A stretch of DNA of 64,000 bases from Sorangium cellulosum (GTDB lineage Bacteria > Myxococcota_A > Polyangia > Polyangiales > Polyangiaceae): the NCBI RefSeq assembly GCF_002950945.1, contig NZ_CP012673.1, positions 5,703,001 through 5,767,000 of the forward strand, given 5' to 3'. The position numbers and the translations under genes were made by a program. Position 1 is the stretch's first letter; each line of letters opens with the position of its first letter. Of the stretch, positions 16,704-25,603 are shown in pieces. The notes under the pieces were generated by a model. The model did not search any database. It saw only the letters and a list, made by a program, of their open reading frames with translations, and was not told the origin of the DNA.

Positions 16704-19106
16704 ATGGGACCGGCCTCCGACCGAGGGTGCAGCGCGCGACCGCCCTGTGCTGGGCGCCATGATCTCGCCGCTTCCGGCCGTGCGGTCGCCCTCCGGCGTA
16801 CGGCAGGCGCTGCGGGCGCGGCCGTCCTCTCGCTCTCGCTCGCGGCCTGCGCCGGCGACGTCGAGGGCTACGTCGGGACGACCTCACGCTCCGGCAAGGA
16901 CGTCGCGACCTTCTATGTCAACAACGGGGACGAGCCCGAGTACCTCGATCCCGGCAAGGCCGTCGACTCCGTGAGCAGCGCGCTGCTCGTGCAGATGTTC
17001 GAGGGGCTGACCACCTACGCCGCCGGCGATCTGCACCCGGTGCAGGGGGTCGCGACGCGCTGGGATCAGAGCGACGACAACCGGATCTTCCGGTTCCACC
17101 TGCGGCCCGAGGCGCGCTGGTCGGACGGCAAGCCGGTGACCGCACACGACTTCGAGTACGCGTGGAAGCGCGCCCTGCGCCCGGCCACGGCCTCGCTCGC
17201 CGCGACGAACCTGCACGTGCTCAAGAACGGCGAGCTCTTCAACCTCGGCAAGCTCAAGGCGCTCCGCGACGCCGCGGCGCTGCGCGCGGCCCCGCGGCCC
17301 GACGCGCCCCCCGTGCTCGCCCTGCCGCGGGGCGCGTTCGTCGTGGTGCTCGGCCACTCTCCCGCCCGGGTCGCCACGGCGGTGGCGCCCCTCGCCGCGC
17401 CGCCCTCCGGGGTCGTCTCGGTGACCCACGCCGAGGCCGACGAGGAGACCGGCGCCGCCGAGCGGCTCTCCTTCGAGACGGCCGGCGGCGTCGGCGCAGC
17501 TCTCGACGCCGCGCCGGCGTCCCTCGGCCCGGCCGCGGGCAACGGGTGGCGCGGGGCCGAGGTCGCCCTGCTCGCGGCGGGCCCGCCGGTCGCCTGCAAC
17601 GGCGCGGCCGATCGCTGGTTCGAGGTCGAGGGGCCCCAGGGCCGCGGCTTCCTCCCGGGTTGCCTGCTCGCGCCCGCGGAGAACGCCGCGTACACGCTGG
17701 TCGCCCCCTACGCGAGCCTCCCCACGTACGATCCCGCGCGGCCGGCGGCGGTCCCGCCGTCCGGCGCGGCGGCGGGGTTCGTCGCCGCAGCGGAGCTCGT
17801 CGAGGACGACAGCGCCGTGGGCGTGCGCGCCAGCGACGAGCGCACCCTCGAGGTCGAGCTCGAGCAGCCCACGCCCTACTTCACCGACATCACGAGCTCC
17901 GTCACCTTCTACCCGGTGCGCCGCGACATCATCGAGCCCTTCGAGGCGCGTGGCGAGCCGGATCTCTGGTTTCGCCCCGAGAACATCGTGGTCAACGGAC
18001 CCTATCAGCTCGACGACTGGAAGTTCCGTTACGAGATCACGATGAAGCGGAACCCCGCGTACTGGGCGCACGACGCGCTCAGGATCCACCGGATCGTCTG
18101 GATGGAGATCGCCCAGCACAACGCCGCCCTGCAGCTCTACCGCGCGGGAGACCTCGATTACCTGGGCGACAACTCCGATCTCCCGTTCGAGCACCTCGGC
18201 TGGCTGTCCGCGAAGAAGGACTTCCGGCAGTCCGAGTACCTCTCCACCGTGTATTACGAGCTCAACACGAGGAAGCCGCCGCTCGACGACGTGCGCGTCC
18301 GGCGGGCGCTGAACCTCGCCGTCGACAAGCGGGAGCTCGTCGAGAAGATCACGCGGGTGGGGGCGCCCGCGACCCACTACGTGCCCGACATCACCGGCTC
18401 CGGGTACGCCGAGCAGGCGGCGGAGGACCGGCGGCGCGGCGCCGATCCGTTCTCGCCCGCCGAGGTCGGCCACGACCCCGCGCGCGCCCGCGCGTTGCTC
18501 GCCCAGGCCGGCTACGAGGTCGTCCGCGACGGCGACGAGCTCCGCGCGAAGGGCTTTCCGCCGATCGAGGTCCTCTACAACAACGGGGAGGGGCACAAGC
18601 AGGTGGCCGTGGCCATCCAGGACATGTGGAAGCGGCATCTCGGCATCTCCGCGACGCTGCGGAGCGAGGAGTGGCGCGTCATGCTGAACGACCTCCGCGA
18701 CGGCAACTTCCAGGTGATCCGCCTGGCCTGGTATGCCGACTACAACCATCCGCAGACGTGGCTCTCGACGTTCCTCTCGTACAGCGCCCAGAACCGGACC
18801 GGGTGGGCCGACCGGGAGTTCGACGACACGATCCGCAAGGCCGCGGCGCTGGCCGACCCGAAGGAGAGCATCCGGCTCTTCCGCGCGGCCGAGCGGCGGG
18901 CGGTCGACGGGATGTGCAGGATACCCCTCTACTTCGAGGAGAAGTCGACCCTGGTGAAGCCGTGGGTGAGGGGGTTCATCCCCAACGCGCGGAACACGCA
19001 GCTCGTGAAGTGGCTCTGGATCGACCCCGACTGGCAAGGAAAGCCGGCCGCGGCGGCCCCGGCGGAGCTGGAGCTGCCGGCGCCGGGGCGGATCGGGGGC
19101 GGCTAG
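16704..19106 (+). CDS. Peptide ABC transporter solute-binding lipoprotein (SBP family 5)
   Basis: ATG 16704 is chosen because it precedes a plausible lipoprotein signal (VLSLSLAAC); an upstream ATG at 16575 would put a non-signal sequence first. The roughly 800-residue product has the family 5 order: YLDPGKAVDS, MFEGLTTYA, WSDGKPVTAHDFEYAWKR, LEQPTPYFTDI, NIVVNGPYQL, NLAVDKRELV and a C-terminal domain with YNNGEGHKQVAVAIQDMWK. It is longer than normal (about 540 residues) because of an insert of roughly 190 residues at nucleotides 17230-17830, which contains DRWFEVEGPQGRGFLPGC. It should capture peptides or similar solutes outside the cell for an Opp/Dpp permease. No permease is adjacent; the nearest is the operon at 60.2 kb. 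It is the intact paralogue of 12335-14742. Confidence 0.9.
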   Translation: MGPASDRGCSARPPCAGRHDLAASGRAVALRRTAGAAGAAVLSLSLAACAGDVEGYVGTTSRSGKDVATFYVNNGDEPEYLDPGKAVDSVSSALLVQMFEGLTTYAAGDLHPVQGVATRWDQSDDNRIFRFHLRPEARWSDGKPVTAHDFEYAWKRALRPATASLAATNLHVLKNGELFNLGKLKALRDAAALRAAPRPDAPPVLALPRGAFVVVLGHSPARVATAVAPLAAPPSGVVSVTHAEADEETGAAERLSFETAGGVGAALDAAPASLGPAAGNGWRGAEVALLAAGPPVACNGAADRWFEVEGPQGRGFLPGCLLAPAENAAYTLVAPYASLPTYDPARPAAVPPSGAAAGFVAAAELVEDDSAVGVRASDERTLEVELEQPTPYFTDITSSVTFYPVRRDIIEPFEARGEPDLWFRPENIVVNGPYQLDDWKFRYEITMKRNPAYWAHDALRIHRIVWMEIAQHNAALQLYRAGDLDYLGDNSDLPFEHLGWLSAKKDFRQSEYLSTVYYELNTRKPPLDDVRVRRALNLAVDKRELVEKITRVGAPATHYVPDITGSGYAEQAAEDRRRGADPFSPAEVGHDPARARALLAQAGYEVVRDGDELRAKGFPPIEVLYNNGEGHKQVAVAIQDMWKRHLGISATLRSEEWRVMLNDLRDGNFQVIRLAWYADYNHPQTWLSTFLSYSAQNRTGWADREFDDTIRKAAALADPKESIRLFRAAERRAVDGMCRIPLYFEEKSTLVKPWVRGFIPNARNTQLVKWLWIDPDWQGKPAAAAPAELELPAPGRIGGG

Positions 19107-19146
19107 GTGTGCCGGGGGCGGCCGGCGCCGGGCTGGCCGGCGCTGG

Positions 19147-20256
19147 TCAGGTCCGCCGAGCGCGCTTGCGCGCCGCGAGGCGCCGTGGCGGGGCAGCACC
19201 CTCGTCGGCGTGACCGTCGCCGAGCACGTCCTCGGGCGTGGACGCCGTGAGCACCCGCGCCGTCCAGGAGACGAGGGCCGCCTCGTCGGCGCCCAGGATC
19301 CGGGCGCTGACCTCGGCCGACACGGCGCCGAACCGGGCCGTGAGCAGCTCCAGCAGCGTCTGCGCGCGGCCCTCCGCGCGCCCTTGTGCGAGCCCCTGGG
19401 TACGCCCCTGGGCGCGGCCCTGGGCGCGGCCTCTGCGTTCTCCCCTTCGTTCGATCTCGTCCAGCACCGTCACGATGGCCTCCTGGGCCCGCGGGCCCGC
19501 CGCCTTCTCCAGGATCTTGCCGAGCTGCTGCGCGCTGTAACGCGCGTGTGTAGCCCAAAGATAGCGCAGCAGCGCCTCCAGCGCAGCGAGCCCGCTCGGC
19601 GACCGCAGCACCTCGTCCAGCGCCACCGCGACCCGCCCGATCTCCCGCTCCAGCCGCGCATCGTCGCCGGCCACCGACAGGCACCACAGCGCCACCTTGC
19701 CCAGCGCCGTCAGCGCTTGCTCCACCAAGTCCTCCGCGCGCCCGCCGCTGACGTCGACCAGACGCAGCTCGAAGTGGGGGATGTGCGGCACCAGCGCCGC
19801 CCGCTCCGGCCCCTCGCCCCCGACGATGGCCTGGAACGCCCTGGCGGTCGTCCACCCCGTGTCGCTGTGGTGGATCAGCAACGGCAGGACCGGCGGCAGC
19901 TGCTTCAGCCCCGGCTGGTCGCGGACGAGCTGCTCCCACAGGCGCATCATATAAAGGCCCATGCGAAAGACCATCAGCGGCTCGACCTCGCGCTGCTGCT
20001 CGACGAGGGTGTAGAAGTAGACGCGCCCTTTGCCCATCCGGGCCGAGAGCACGAGGTCGCCGTGGCGGCTGCGCAACGCGCGGTCCACGAAGCTGCCTTT
20101 CTCGACGCGCAGCGTGCCCCAGCGCACGGCCGCGACCACCGGCGGCGGCAGCGCCGCCTTGAGCAGGCCCACCGCGTGCTCGCGCTGCGAGAACGTCCAC
20201 TTGAACAGCGCATCATGAGGGGAGGTCAGCGCACGTCGGCGCGGCGACTTCGACAT
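19147..20256 (-). CDS. Rpn/YhgA-family putative recombination-promoting nuclease
   Basis: This 369-residue protein begins SPHDALFKWTFSQREHAVGLLKAALP, the signature of the Rpn (transposase_31/YhgA-like) family. It continues with a PD-(D/E)xK-type core (HGDLVLSARMGKGRVYFYTLVEQQ, with the Asp and the Glu-x-Gln expected in the active site) and a helical domain. The C-terminal part has GRAQ-type tandem tetrapeptides (RAQGRAQGRTQGLAQGRAEG), a LLxARFG motif seen in DUF4351-like tails, and a basic end (ARKRARR). Family members cleave DNA and promote RecA-independent recombination. GAGGG lies eight bases before the ATG. It converges on the SBP gene with a 40-bp gap. Confidence 0.85.
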   Translation of the reverse strand: MSKSPRRRALTSPHDALFKWTFSQREHAVGLLKAALPPPVVAAVRWGTLRVEKGSFVDRALRSRHGDLVLSARMGKGRVYFYTLVEQQREVEPLMVFRMGLYMMRLWEQLVRDQPGLKQLPPVLPLLIHHSDTGWTTARAFQAIVGGEGPERAALVPHIPHFELRLVDVSGGRAEDLVEQALTALGKVALWCLSVAGDDARLEREIGRVAVALDEVLRSPSGLAALEALLRYLWATHARYSAQQLGKILEKAAGPRAQEAIVTVLDEIERRGERRGRAQGRAQGRTQGLAQGRAEGRAQTLLELLTARFGAVSAEVSARILGADEAALVSWTARVLTASTPEDVLGDGHADEGAAPPRRLAARKRARRT

Positions 20257-20397
20257 TACTTTGCCCTCGAGTGACCGAACCCCTCCTCTTCAGGCACCCC
20301 GAAGCCGACTTTAGCCGTCAACCTATTCGCTCGGCAACTACGCAGATGCTCCTGGATAGGCAATTTGGCTTGATCGCTTTTGCCTCGTTTCCGTAAA
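20257..20397 (-). promoter_or_regulatory. Conserved leader shared by the two rpn copies (copy 2)
   Basis: This is the region upstream of the intact rpn gene that aligns with 16435-16565. GAGGG close to the ATG is the probable ribosome binding site. A TTGACGGCTAAAGT stretch about 70-85 bases before the ATG may belong to the promoter, but this is a guess. Confidence 0.5.
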
Positions 20398-20522
20398 GCG
20401 TCTCTCGGCGACCGGCTCTGCCCGGCGGCCAGCGCGGAGGGGGACGGCCTCAGCCGGCGACGCCTCCCCACGCCGCCCGGGCGAGCGTGGCGAGGGCGGC
20501 CAGGCCCGACTAGAGTCGCCGC

Positions 20523-22916
20523 ATGCACCTCACCGACGCCTCGATCGGCGCGACGCACGTGCTCCTCTCCGGCCCCCGCGCCGCGGTCGAGATCCGCTCT
20601 CCCGGCCCCGGCGCGCTGCGCGTGCGCCACGCCCCCTCGTCCGCCGTCGCGGGCTTCACCCACCCCGAGCTGCCCGAGAAGCGCTCGTACGCCGTGGTGG
20701 CCGACGGCGCGCTGCCGCTCGACGCGCGCCGCGACGGGGACACGCTCCACGTGCGCGCCGAGGGCGCCTCTCTCGATGTCTCGCTCGCCTCGGGCACATG
20801 GACCTTCCGCGACGGACAGGGCCACATCCTCGCGCGCTGCGAGGCCGTCTCGGGGGACGTCCGACACGTGTTCCCCGTGAGCGAGTTCCGCACCCGGCTC
20901 TCGCTCGCGGCGCCGCCGGACGAGGCCTACCTCGGCTTCGGCGAGAAGGTCGGCCCGCTCGACAAACGCGGCCTGCGCTTCACCTTCTGGAACACCGACG
21001 CCTTCCCGCCGCACGTGGAGACCGACCCGCTCTACGCCTCGATCCCGTTCTTCGTGGCCCTGCGCGGCGGCGTCGCCTGGGGCCTCTTCCTCGATGAACC
21101 GTGGCGCTCCGAGGTCGACGTCGCCCTCAGCGATCCGACCCGCCTCGAGTGGGAGTCGCGGGGGCCCGAGCTCGACGTCTACCTCCTCGCGGGCCCGCAC
21201 CCGGCCGACGTCGTCCGGCGCTACGCCGCGCTCACGGGGCGCCCGGCGATGCCGCCCCTCTGGAGCCTCGGCGCGCACCAGTCGCGCTGGGGCTACGAGA
21301 GCGAGGACGACGTGCGCGGCGTCGTCCGCGGCTACCGATCGCGCGGCCTGCCCCTCGACGTGATCCACCTCGATATCGACTACATGGATGCCTACCGGGT
21401 ATGGACCTGGGACCGGTCGCGCTTCCCGGATCCGGCGCGGCTCGCGCGCGAGCTCGCGGCCGAGGGGGTGAAGCTCGTGACGATCGTCGACCCCGGGATC
21501 AAGGCCGACCCGGGGTATCCCGTCTACGAGGAGGCGCGCGCGCGCGACTACCTCGTCCGGCTCGATCGCGGCGGCACGCTCGTGGGGGAGGTCTGGCCCG
21601 ATCCGGCGGTGTTCCCGGACCTGACGCGCGAGGAGGTGCAGCGCTGGTGGGGCGATCTGCAGAAGCCGTTCGTCGACGCGGGCATCGCCGGGATCTGGAA
21701 CGACATGAACGAGCCCGCGTGCTTCTCCATCCGCCCCGACCGCGGCGTGCCGGCGCCCGACGGCCAGCGCAGCACCGGGGTCGGCACGGTCGAGGGCAGC
21801 ACGTTGCCCTACGACGCGCGCCACGGCACCCGGCGGCACCTCGAGGTCCACAACGTCTACGGGCTCGGCATGTCGCGCGCCGCGTTCGAGGGGCTCGCCC
21901 GCCACGCGCCGGCGAGGCGCCCCTTCGTGCTCACGCGCGCCGCGTTCGCCGGCGTCCAGCGCTACGCGGCGGTGTGGACTGGCGATTTCATGAGCAATTT
22001 CACGCACCTGGAGGCGTCGATCCCGATGCTGCTCGGCCTCGGCCTCTCGGGCGTGCCGTTCGTGGGCGCGGACATCCCCGGCTTCGTCGGCCGCGCGAAC
22101 GGCGAGCTGCTCGTGCGCTGGATGCAGGCGGGGCTGTTCTACCCGCTGATGCGCAACCACGCGGCCAGGGGGCGGCCCGCCCAGGAGCCCTGGCGGTTCG
22201 GCGAGCCGTTCCTCGGCCTCGCGCGCGCGGTGCTCGAGCGGCGCTACCGGCTCCTGCCGACGCTCTACACGCTGATGCACGAGGCGGCGGAGACGGGCCT
22301 TCCGGTCATGCGGCCGCTGTCGTTCGCCGCGCCGGCGGATCGCGAGGCGATCGGCGCCTTCGATCAGCTCCTCTTCGGCGAGGATCTGCTCGTCGCGCCC
22401 GTGGTGCGGCCGGGCCAGTCGAAGCGCCTGGCCTACCTGCCGGCCGGCGCGTGGATGGACTTCGCCAACCTGGAGCGCGCGGGGAAGGTCGAGGAGGGCG
22501 GGCGCCACGTGATCGCCGACGCCCCGCTCGGGGTCGTGCCGGTGTGGCTGCGCGCCGGCGGCGCCGTGGCGTTCACCGCGCCACGGATGCACACGACGAG
22601 CGCGAGCTGGGAGGAGATCGTCTGGCACGTGCACGCGGCGCCCGCCGTGCGCGGCCGCCTCTACGAGGACGCGGGCGACGGGCACGGCGCGTCGCGCCTC
22701 TCGGTGCTCTCGGGCGGCCTGGAGGGCGCGACGTTCCACCTGGAGCGCCGCGCCAAGGGGGAGCTGCCGCTCGCGCGGGCGGTGGAGACGATCCGCATCC
22801 ATGGGTTGCCGCAGCCGCGCTCGGTGACCGGGGCGAGATCACACCGCGTCGTGGAGGGGGTCGTCGAGATCGAGGTCGCGGCGGACTGGGAGCGGATCGA
22901 GCTCAAGACATCCTGA
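20523..22916 (+). CDS. Glycoside hydrolase family 31 alpha-glycosidase
   Basis: A 797-residue GH31 enzyme. The N-terminal beta domain (residues 1-240) includes AYLGFGEKVGPLDKRG and FWNTDAF, common in family 31. The barrel contains the first sheet motif LDVIHLDIDYMDAYRVWTWD, the nucleophile region GIWNDMNEPA (Asp394) and the acid/base region VWTGDFMSN (Asp488). PLMRNHAARGRPAQEPWRF marks the substrate pocket. There is no signal peptide, so it is predicted to be cytoplasmic, acting as an alpha-glucosidase or alpha-xylosidase on imported oligosaccharides. A hairpin overlaps the stop codon. Neighbouring galE and the downstream GH43/GH1 genes support a glycan-utilisation role. Confidence 0.95.
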   Translation: MHLTDASIGATHVLLSGPRAAVEIRSPGPGALRVRHAPSSAVAGFTHPELPEKRSYAVVADGALPLDARRDGDTLHVRAEGASLDVSLASGTWTFRDGQGHILARCEAVSGDVRHVFPVSEFRTRLSLAAPPDEAYLGFGEKVGPLDKRGLRFTFWNTDAFPPHVETDPLYASIPFFVALRGGVAWGLFLDEPWRSEVDVALSDPTRLEWESRGPELDVYLLAGPHPADVVRRYAALTGRPAMPPLWSLGAHQSRWGYESEDDVRGVVRGYRSRGLPLDVIHLDIDYMDAYRVWTWDRSRFPDPARLARELAAEGVKLVTIVDPGIKADPGYPVYEEARARDYLVRLDRGGTLVGEVWPDPAVFPDLTREEVQRWWGDLQKPFVDAGIAGIWNDMNEPACFSIRPDRGVPAPDGQRSTGVGTVEGSTLPYDARHGTRRHLEVHNVYGLGMSRAAFEGLARHAPARRPFVLTRAAFAGVQRYAAVWTGDFMSNFTHLEASIPMLLGLGLSGVPFVGADIPGFVGRANGELLVRWMQAGLFYPLMRNHAARGRPAQEPWRFGEPFLGLARAVLERRYRLLPTLYTLMHEAAETGLPVMRPLSFAAPADREAIGAFDQLLFGEDLLVAPVVRPGQSKRLAYLPAGAWMDFANLERAGKVEEGGRHVIADAPLGVVPVWLRAGGAVAFTAPRMHTTSASWEEIVWHVHAAPAVRGRLYEDAGDGHGASRLSVLSGGLEGATFHLERRAKGELPLARAVETIRIHGLPQPRSVTGARSHRVVEGVVEIEVAADWERIELKTS

Positions 22917-22948
22917 CCGCCCGGCCGGCGCCACACGAACGGGCGGTC
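22915..22948 (+). terminator. Hairpin after the GH31 gene
   Basis: GACCGCCCG (22915-22923, overlapping the stop codon) pairs perfectly with CGGGCGGTC (22940-22948) around a 16-base loop. No T-run follows, so it is a terminator candidate rather than a certain one. Confidence 0.45.
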
Positions 22949-23135
22949 AGCCGTGCTGGATCACCCAGTCGAGCGCCAGGCGCACCCGCGCGCAGAGGGG
23001 GCACCGGCTCGTCTGAGCCAGAGAGATCAACACAAGAGTGCTCGCCGCGCCCACATGTCCCCATGCAGGCTCCGAGGCGACTCGGCCGCTGCCCGATGTT
23101 GGACAACCTTCGCATGCTCCTGTAGCTTTCGCGGC

Positions 23136-24434
23136 GTGAATCTTCAGCGCAGCAGGTTCTTGGGAGCATGGATGATCCTGGCGCTCGCGGCAGCCGCCTG
23201 CGGGGACAGCGAGGAGGGCGCGGTCACCGGCAGCGGGGGCGCCGGCGGCCACGGGGGCGCCGGCGGCCAGGGGGGCGACGGCGGCCAGGGAGGCGACGGC
23301 GGCCAGGACACGTGTGCGGTCCGGCTCGCGCCGGGCGACGACGACACGACGGCCGTGCAGACAGCCCTCATCGACGCCGCGCCCGGCGCGACGATCTGCT
23401 TCGAGGCGGGGACATTCTCGTTCACGACGGAGGTGTCGCTCGACGTGGATGGAGTGACGCTGATCGGCGCGGGCAAGGACGAGACGATCCTGGATTTCTC
23501 GGGCCAGGACGCCGGCGCCAACGGCCTCCTGATCCGGGGCGACGGCGTCACCGTGCAGGCGCTTCAGGTCCGCGACACGCCGGGCGACGGGATCCGCGCC
23601 GAGAGCGTGGAGGGGATCACGTTCCGCGATGTCGCCGTGATGTGGGAGGCGGACGGGTCGATGGACAACGGCGCTTACGGCCTGTACCCGGTCGGCTCGA
23701 CCGACGTCGTGATCGAAGGCTGCGTGGTCAAGGGGGCGCGCGACGCCGGGATCTACGTGGGCCAGTCGCAGAACATCCTCGTCGCCTCGAACGAGGCGTA
23801 CGGCAATGTCGCCGGCATCGAGATCGAGAACTCGACGGACGCGATCGTCCGCGAGAACCACGCCCATGACAACGCGGGCGGCCTGCTCATCTTCAACCTC
23901 CCGGACCTGCCGGTCCAGGACGGCAAGCGCGTCAATGTGTACAACAACACGATCGAGAACAACAACGGCCCGAACTTCGCCGAGCCGGGCACGATCGTCG
24001 CGGGCCTCCCGCCCGGGCTCGGCGTCATGATCCTCGCGTCCGACGACAACGAGGTTCACCAGAACGACATCCGGGGCAACCAGTCCGCGGCCGTGGCGGT
24101 CGTGAGCTACAACGAGGCCCTCCTCGGCCCGGTGACCGACCCGGCGTTCGATCGGTTCGCGCAGGGCAACTTCATCCACGACAACCTCTACGAGGGCAAC
24201 GGGGCGGACCCGCTCCCGTTCTTCTCCGAGTACACGGCCCTACGCCCCATGCCCGACGTGGTGTGGGACGGGTGCTCGGACGCGAGCGCGGCCGACGACG
24301 GCCGCCTCGTCAACTGCGTCGACGAGCCCGACGCCACGTACGTGAACGTCAACGCCTGCGGGGAGCTGCCGGAGGAGAGCCAGGATGTCTCGGCGGTCAC
24401 GTGCACCTATGACCCGCTTCCAACGCAGCGCTAG
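23136..24434 (+). CDS. Parallel beta-helix lipoprotein (TIGR03805-like), first gene of a conserved pair
   Basis: GTG 23136 is preferred because it gives a basic N-region (NLQRSR) and lipobox (LAAAAC). After the Cys come a Gly-Gly-x-Gly spacer and a domain of parallel beta-helix repeats: GVTLIGAGKDETILDFSGQ, GVTVQALQVRDT, GITFRDVAVMWE, DVVIEGCVVKGARDAGIYVGQS, NILVASNEAYGN, AIVRENHAHDN. Order and length match the TIGR03805 family. That family normally occurs next to a TIGR03806/SO2930-type diheme cytochrome, which is exactly the next gene here. Both are exported lipoproteins, and the reading frames overlap by 50 bases, so they are translationally coupled. The function of the pair is unknown. 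Confidence 0.85.
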   Translation: MNLQRSRFLGAWMILALAAAACGDSEEGAVTGSGGAGGHGGAGGQGGDGGQGGDGGQDTCAVRLAPGDDDTTAVQTALIDAAPGATICFEAGTFSFTTEVSLDVDGVTLIGAGKDETILDFSGQDAGANGLLIRGDGVTVQALQVRDTPGDGIRAESVEGITFRDVAVMWEADGSMDNGAYGLYPVGSTDVVIEGCVVKGARDAGIYVGQSQNILVASNEAYGNVAGIEIENSTDAIVRENHAHDNAGGLLIFNLPDLPVQDGKRVNVYNNTIENNNGPNFAEPGTIVAGLPPGLGVMILASDDNEVHQNDIRGNQSAAVAVVSYNEALLGPVTDPAFDRFAQGNFIHDNLYEGNGADPLPFFSEYTALRPMPDVVWDGCSDASAADDGRLVNCVDEPDATYVNVNACGELPEESQDVSAVTCTYDPLPTQR

Positions 24435-25596
24435 CCTCGCCTGCGCCGCGGCGTGCCTCGCGCTCGCGGCGCTCGGCTGCGGCGGCGAGGACGGCACCTC
24501 GCCGGTGAACGCCCCGCCGCAGGATCAGCCGCCCGCACCGCCGGAGCCACCGGAGCCGCCGGAGCCGGATCCGCCGGAGAAGGTGATGCCGTACAAGACG
24601 CTGTCGGAGTACGGCTTCTTCGAGGGCGAGCTCTCGGCGCTGAAGCCGGCCGCCGGGGTGGTCCCCTACGAGGTCGCCGCGCCGCTCTGGGCCGATCACG
24701 CCGGCAAGGGGCGCTTTGTCGTGCTCCCGGAGGGCGAGACGATCACCGTGGGCGAGGGGGAAGACTGGCAGTTCCCGCTCGGCACCATCGTCGTCAAGAC
24801 CTTCTTCCTGTCGCTCGATCGGCGCGATCCGGCGGGCGCCGCCAGGATCCTCGAGACGCGGCTGCTCATCCTGGAGGACCGGGGGTGGCGGCCGCACACG
24901 TACGTCTGGAACGAGGCGCAGACCGAGGCGACCCGCACCGTCGCGGGCGCCCGGATCGAGGTCGACACCGTCGATGCCTCGGGGAGCCCGGCGCACGCGC
25001 AGTACCTCGTCCCCAACACGAACCAGTGCAACAGCTGCCACGAGCGCGACGACAGCACCCGGATCCTCGGGCTGATCACCCCGCAGCTGAACCGCGAGAT
25101 CGTGGTCGACGGAGCGCCCCGCAACCAGCTCGCCTGGCTCGCGGAGCAGGGGCTCTTCCGCGAGCCCCTCGCGCCGCTCGATGAGCTGCCGAGCTTCCCC
25201 GATCCGTTCGGCGACGCGCCGCTCGACGCCCGCGCCCGGGCGTACCTGCACGGCAACTGCTCGCACTGCCACCGCCCCGGCGGCGGCGGCGGCGTGAGCG
25301 GGCTCGTGCTGCTCGCCTGGGAGACCGACCCCTCCAGGAACGGGGTGTGCAAGGTCGCCGCGGCCGCCGGCGCGGGCGCGGGCGGGAATGCCTACGATAT
25401 CGTCCCGGGAGCCCCGGCGGAGAGCATCATGACCTTCCGGATGCGCTCGACCGATCCGGAGATCAAGATGCCTGAGCTGTCGAATCGCCTTCCGGACGAG
25501 CAGGGGGTCGCGCTCATCGACGCGTGGATCGCCGCCATGGAGCCGAAAGGCTGCGGCGACGTGACACCTCCGGCCGATGAGCCCACCTCCCCCTGA
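24385..25596 (+). CDS. SO2930-family diheme c-type cytochrome lipoprotein (TIGR03806-like)
   Basis: ATG 24385 has GGAGGAGAG upstream, inside the 3' end of the beta-helix gene; ATG 24409 is an alternative. The 403-residue product has a lipobox (LAALGC, Cys32) and a Pro-rich spacer. A large N-terminal beta domain follows (YKTLSEYGFF, YEVAAPLWADHAGKGRFV, WQFPLGTIVVKTF). Two heme sites are present: CNSCH (215-219) and CSHCH (292-296). This arrangement is diagnostic for the uncharacterised SO2930 family, which is always paired with a beta-helix protein such as the preceding gene. Periplasmic or surface electron transfer coupled to oxidation of a polymer-bound substrate is a possible inference. Confidence 0.9.
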   Translation: MSRRSRAPMTRFQRSASLACAAACLALAALGCGGEDGTSPVNAPPQDQPPAPPEPPEPPEPDPPEKVMPYKTLSEYGFFEGELSALKPAAGVVPYEVAAPLWADHAGKGRFVVLPEGETITVGEGEDWQFPLGTIVVKTFFLSLDRRDPAGAARILETRLLILEDRGWRPHTYVWNEAQTEATRTVAGARIEVDTVDASGSPAHAQYLVPNTNQCNSCHERDDSTRILGLITPQLNREIVVDGAPRNQLAWLAEQGLFREPLAPLDELPSFPDPFGDAPLDARARAYLHGNCSHCHRPGGGGGVSGLVLLAWETDPSRNGVCKVAAAAGAGAGGNAYDIVPGAPAESIMTFRMRSTDPEIKMPELSNRLPDEQGVALIDAWIAAMEPKGCGDVTPPADEPTSP

Positions 25597-25603
25597 GCCG
25601 CGG

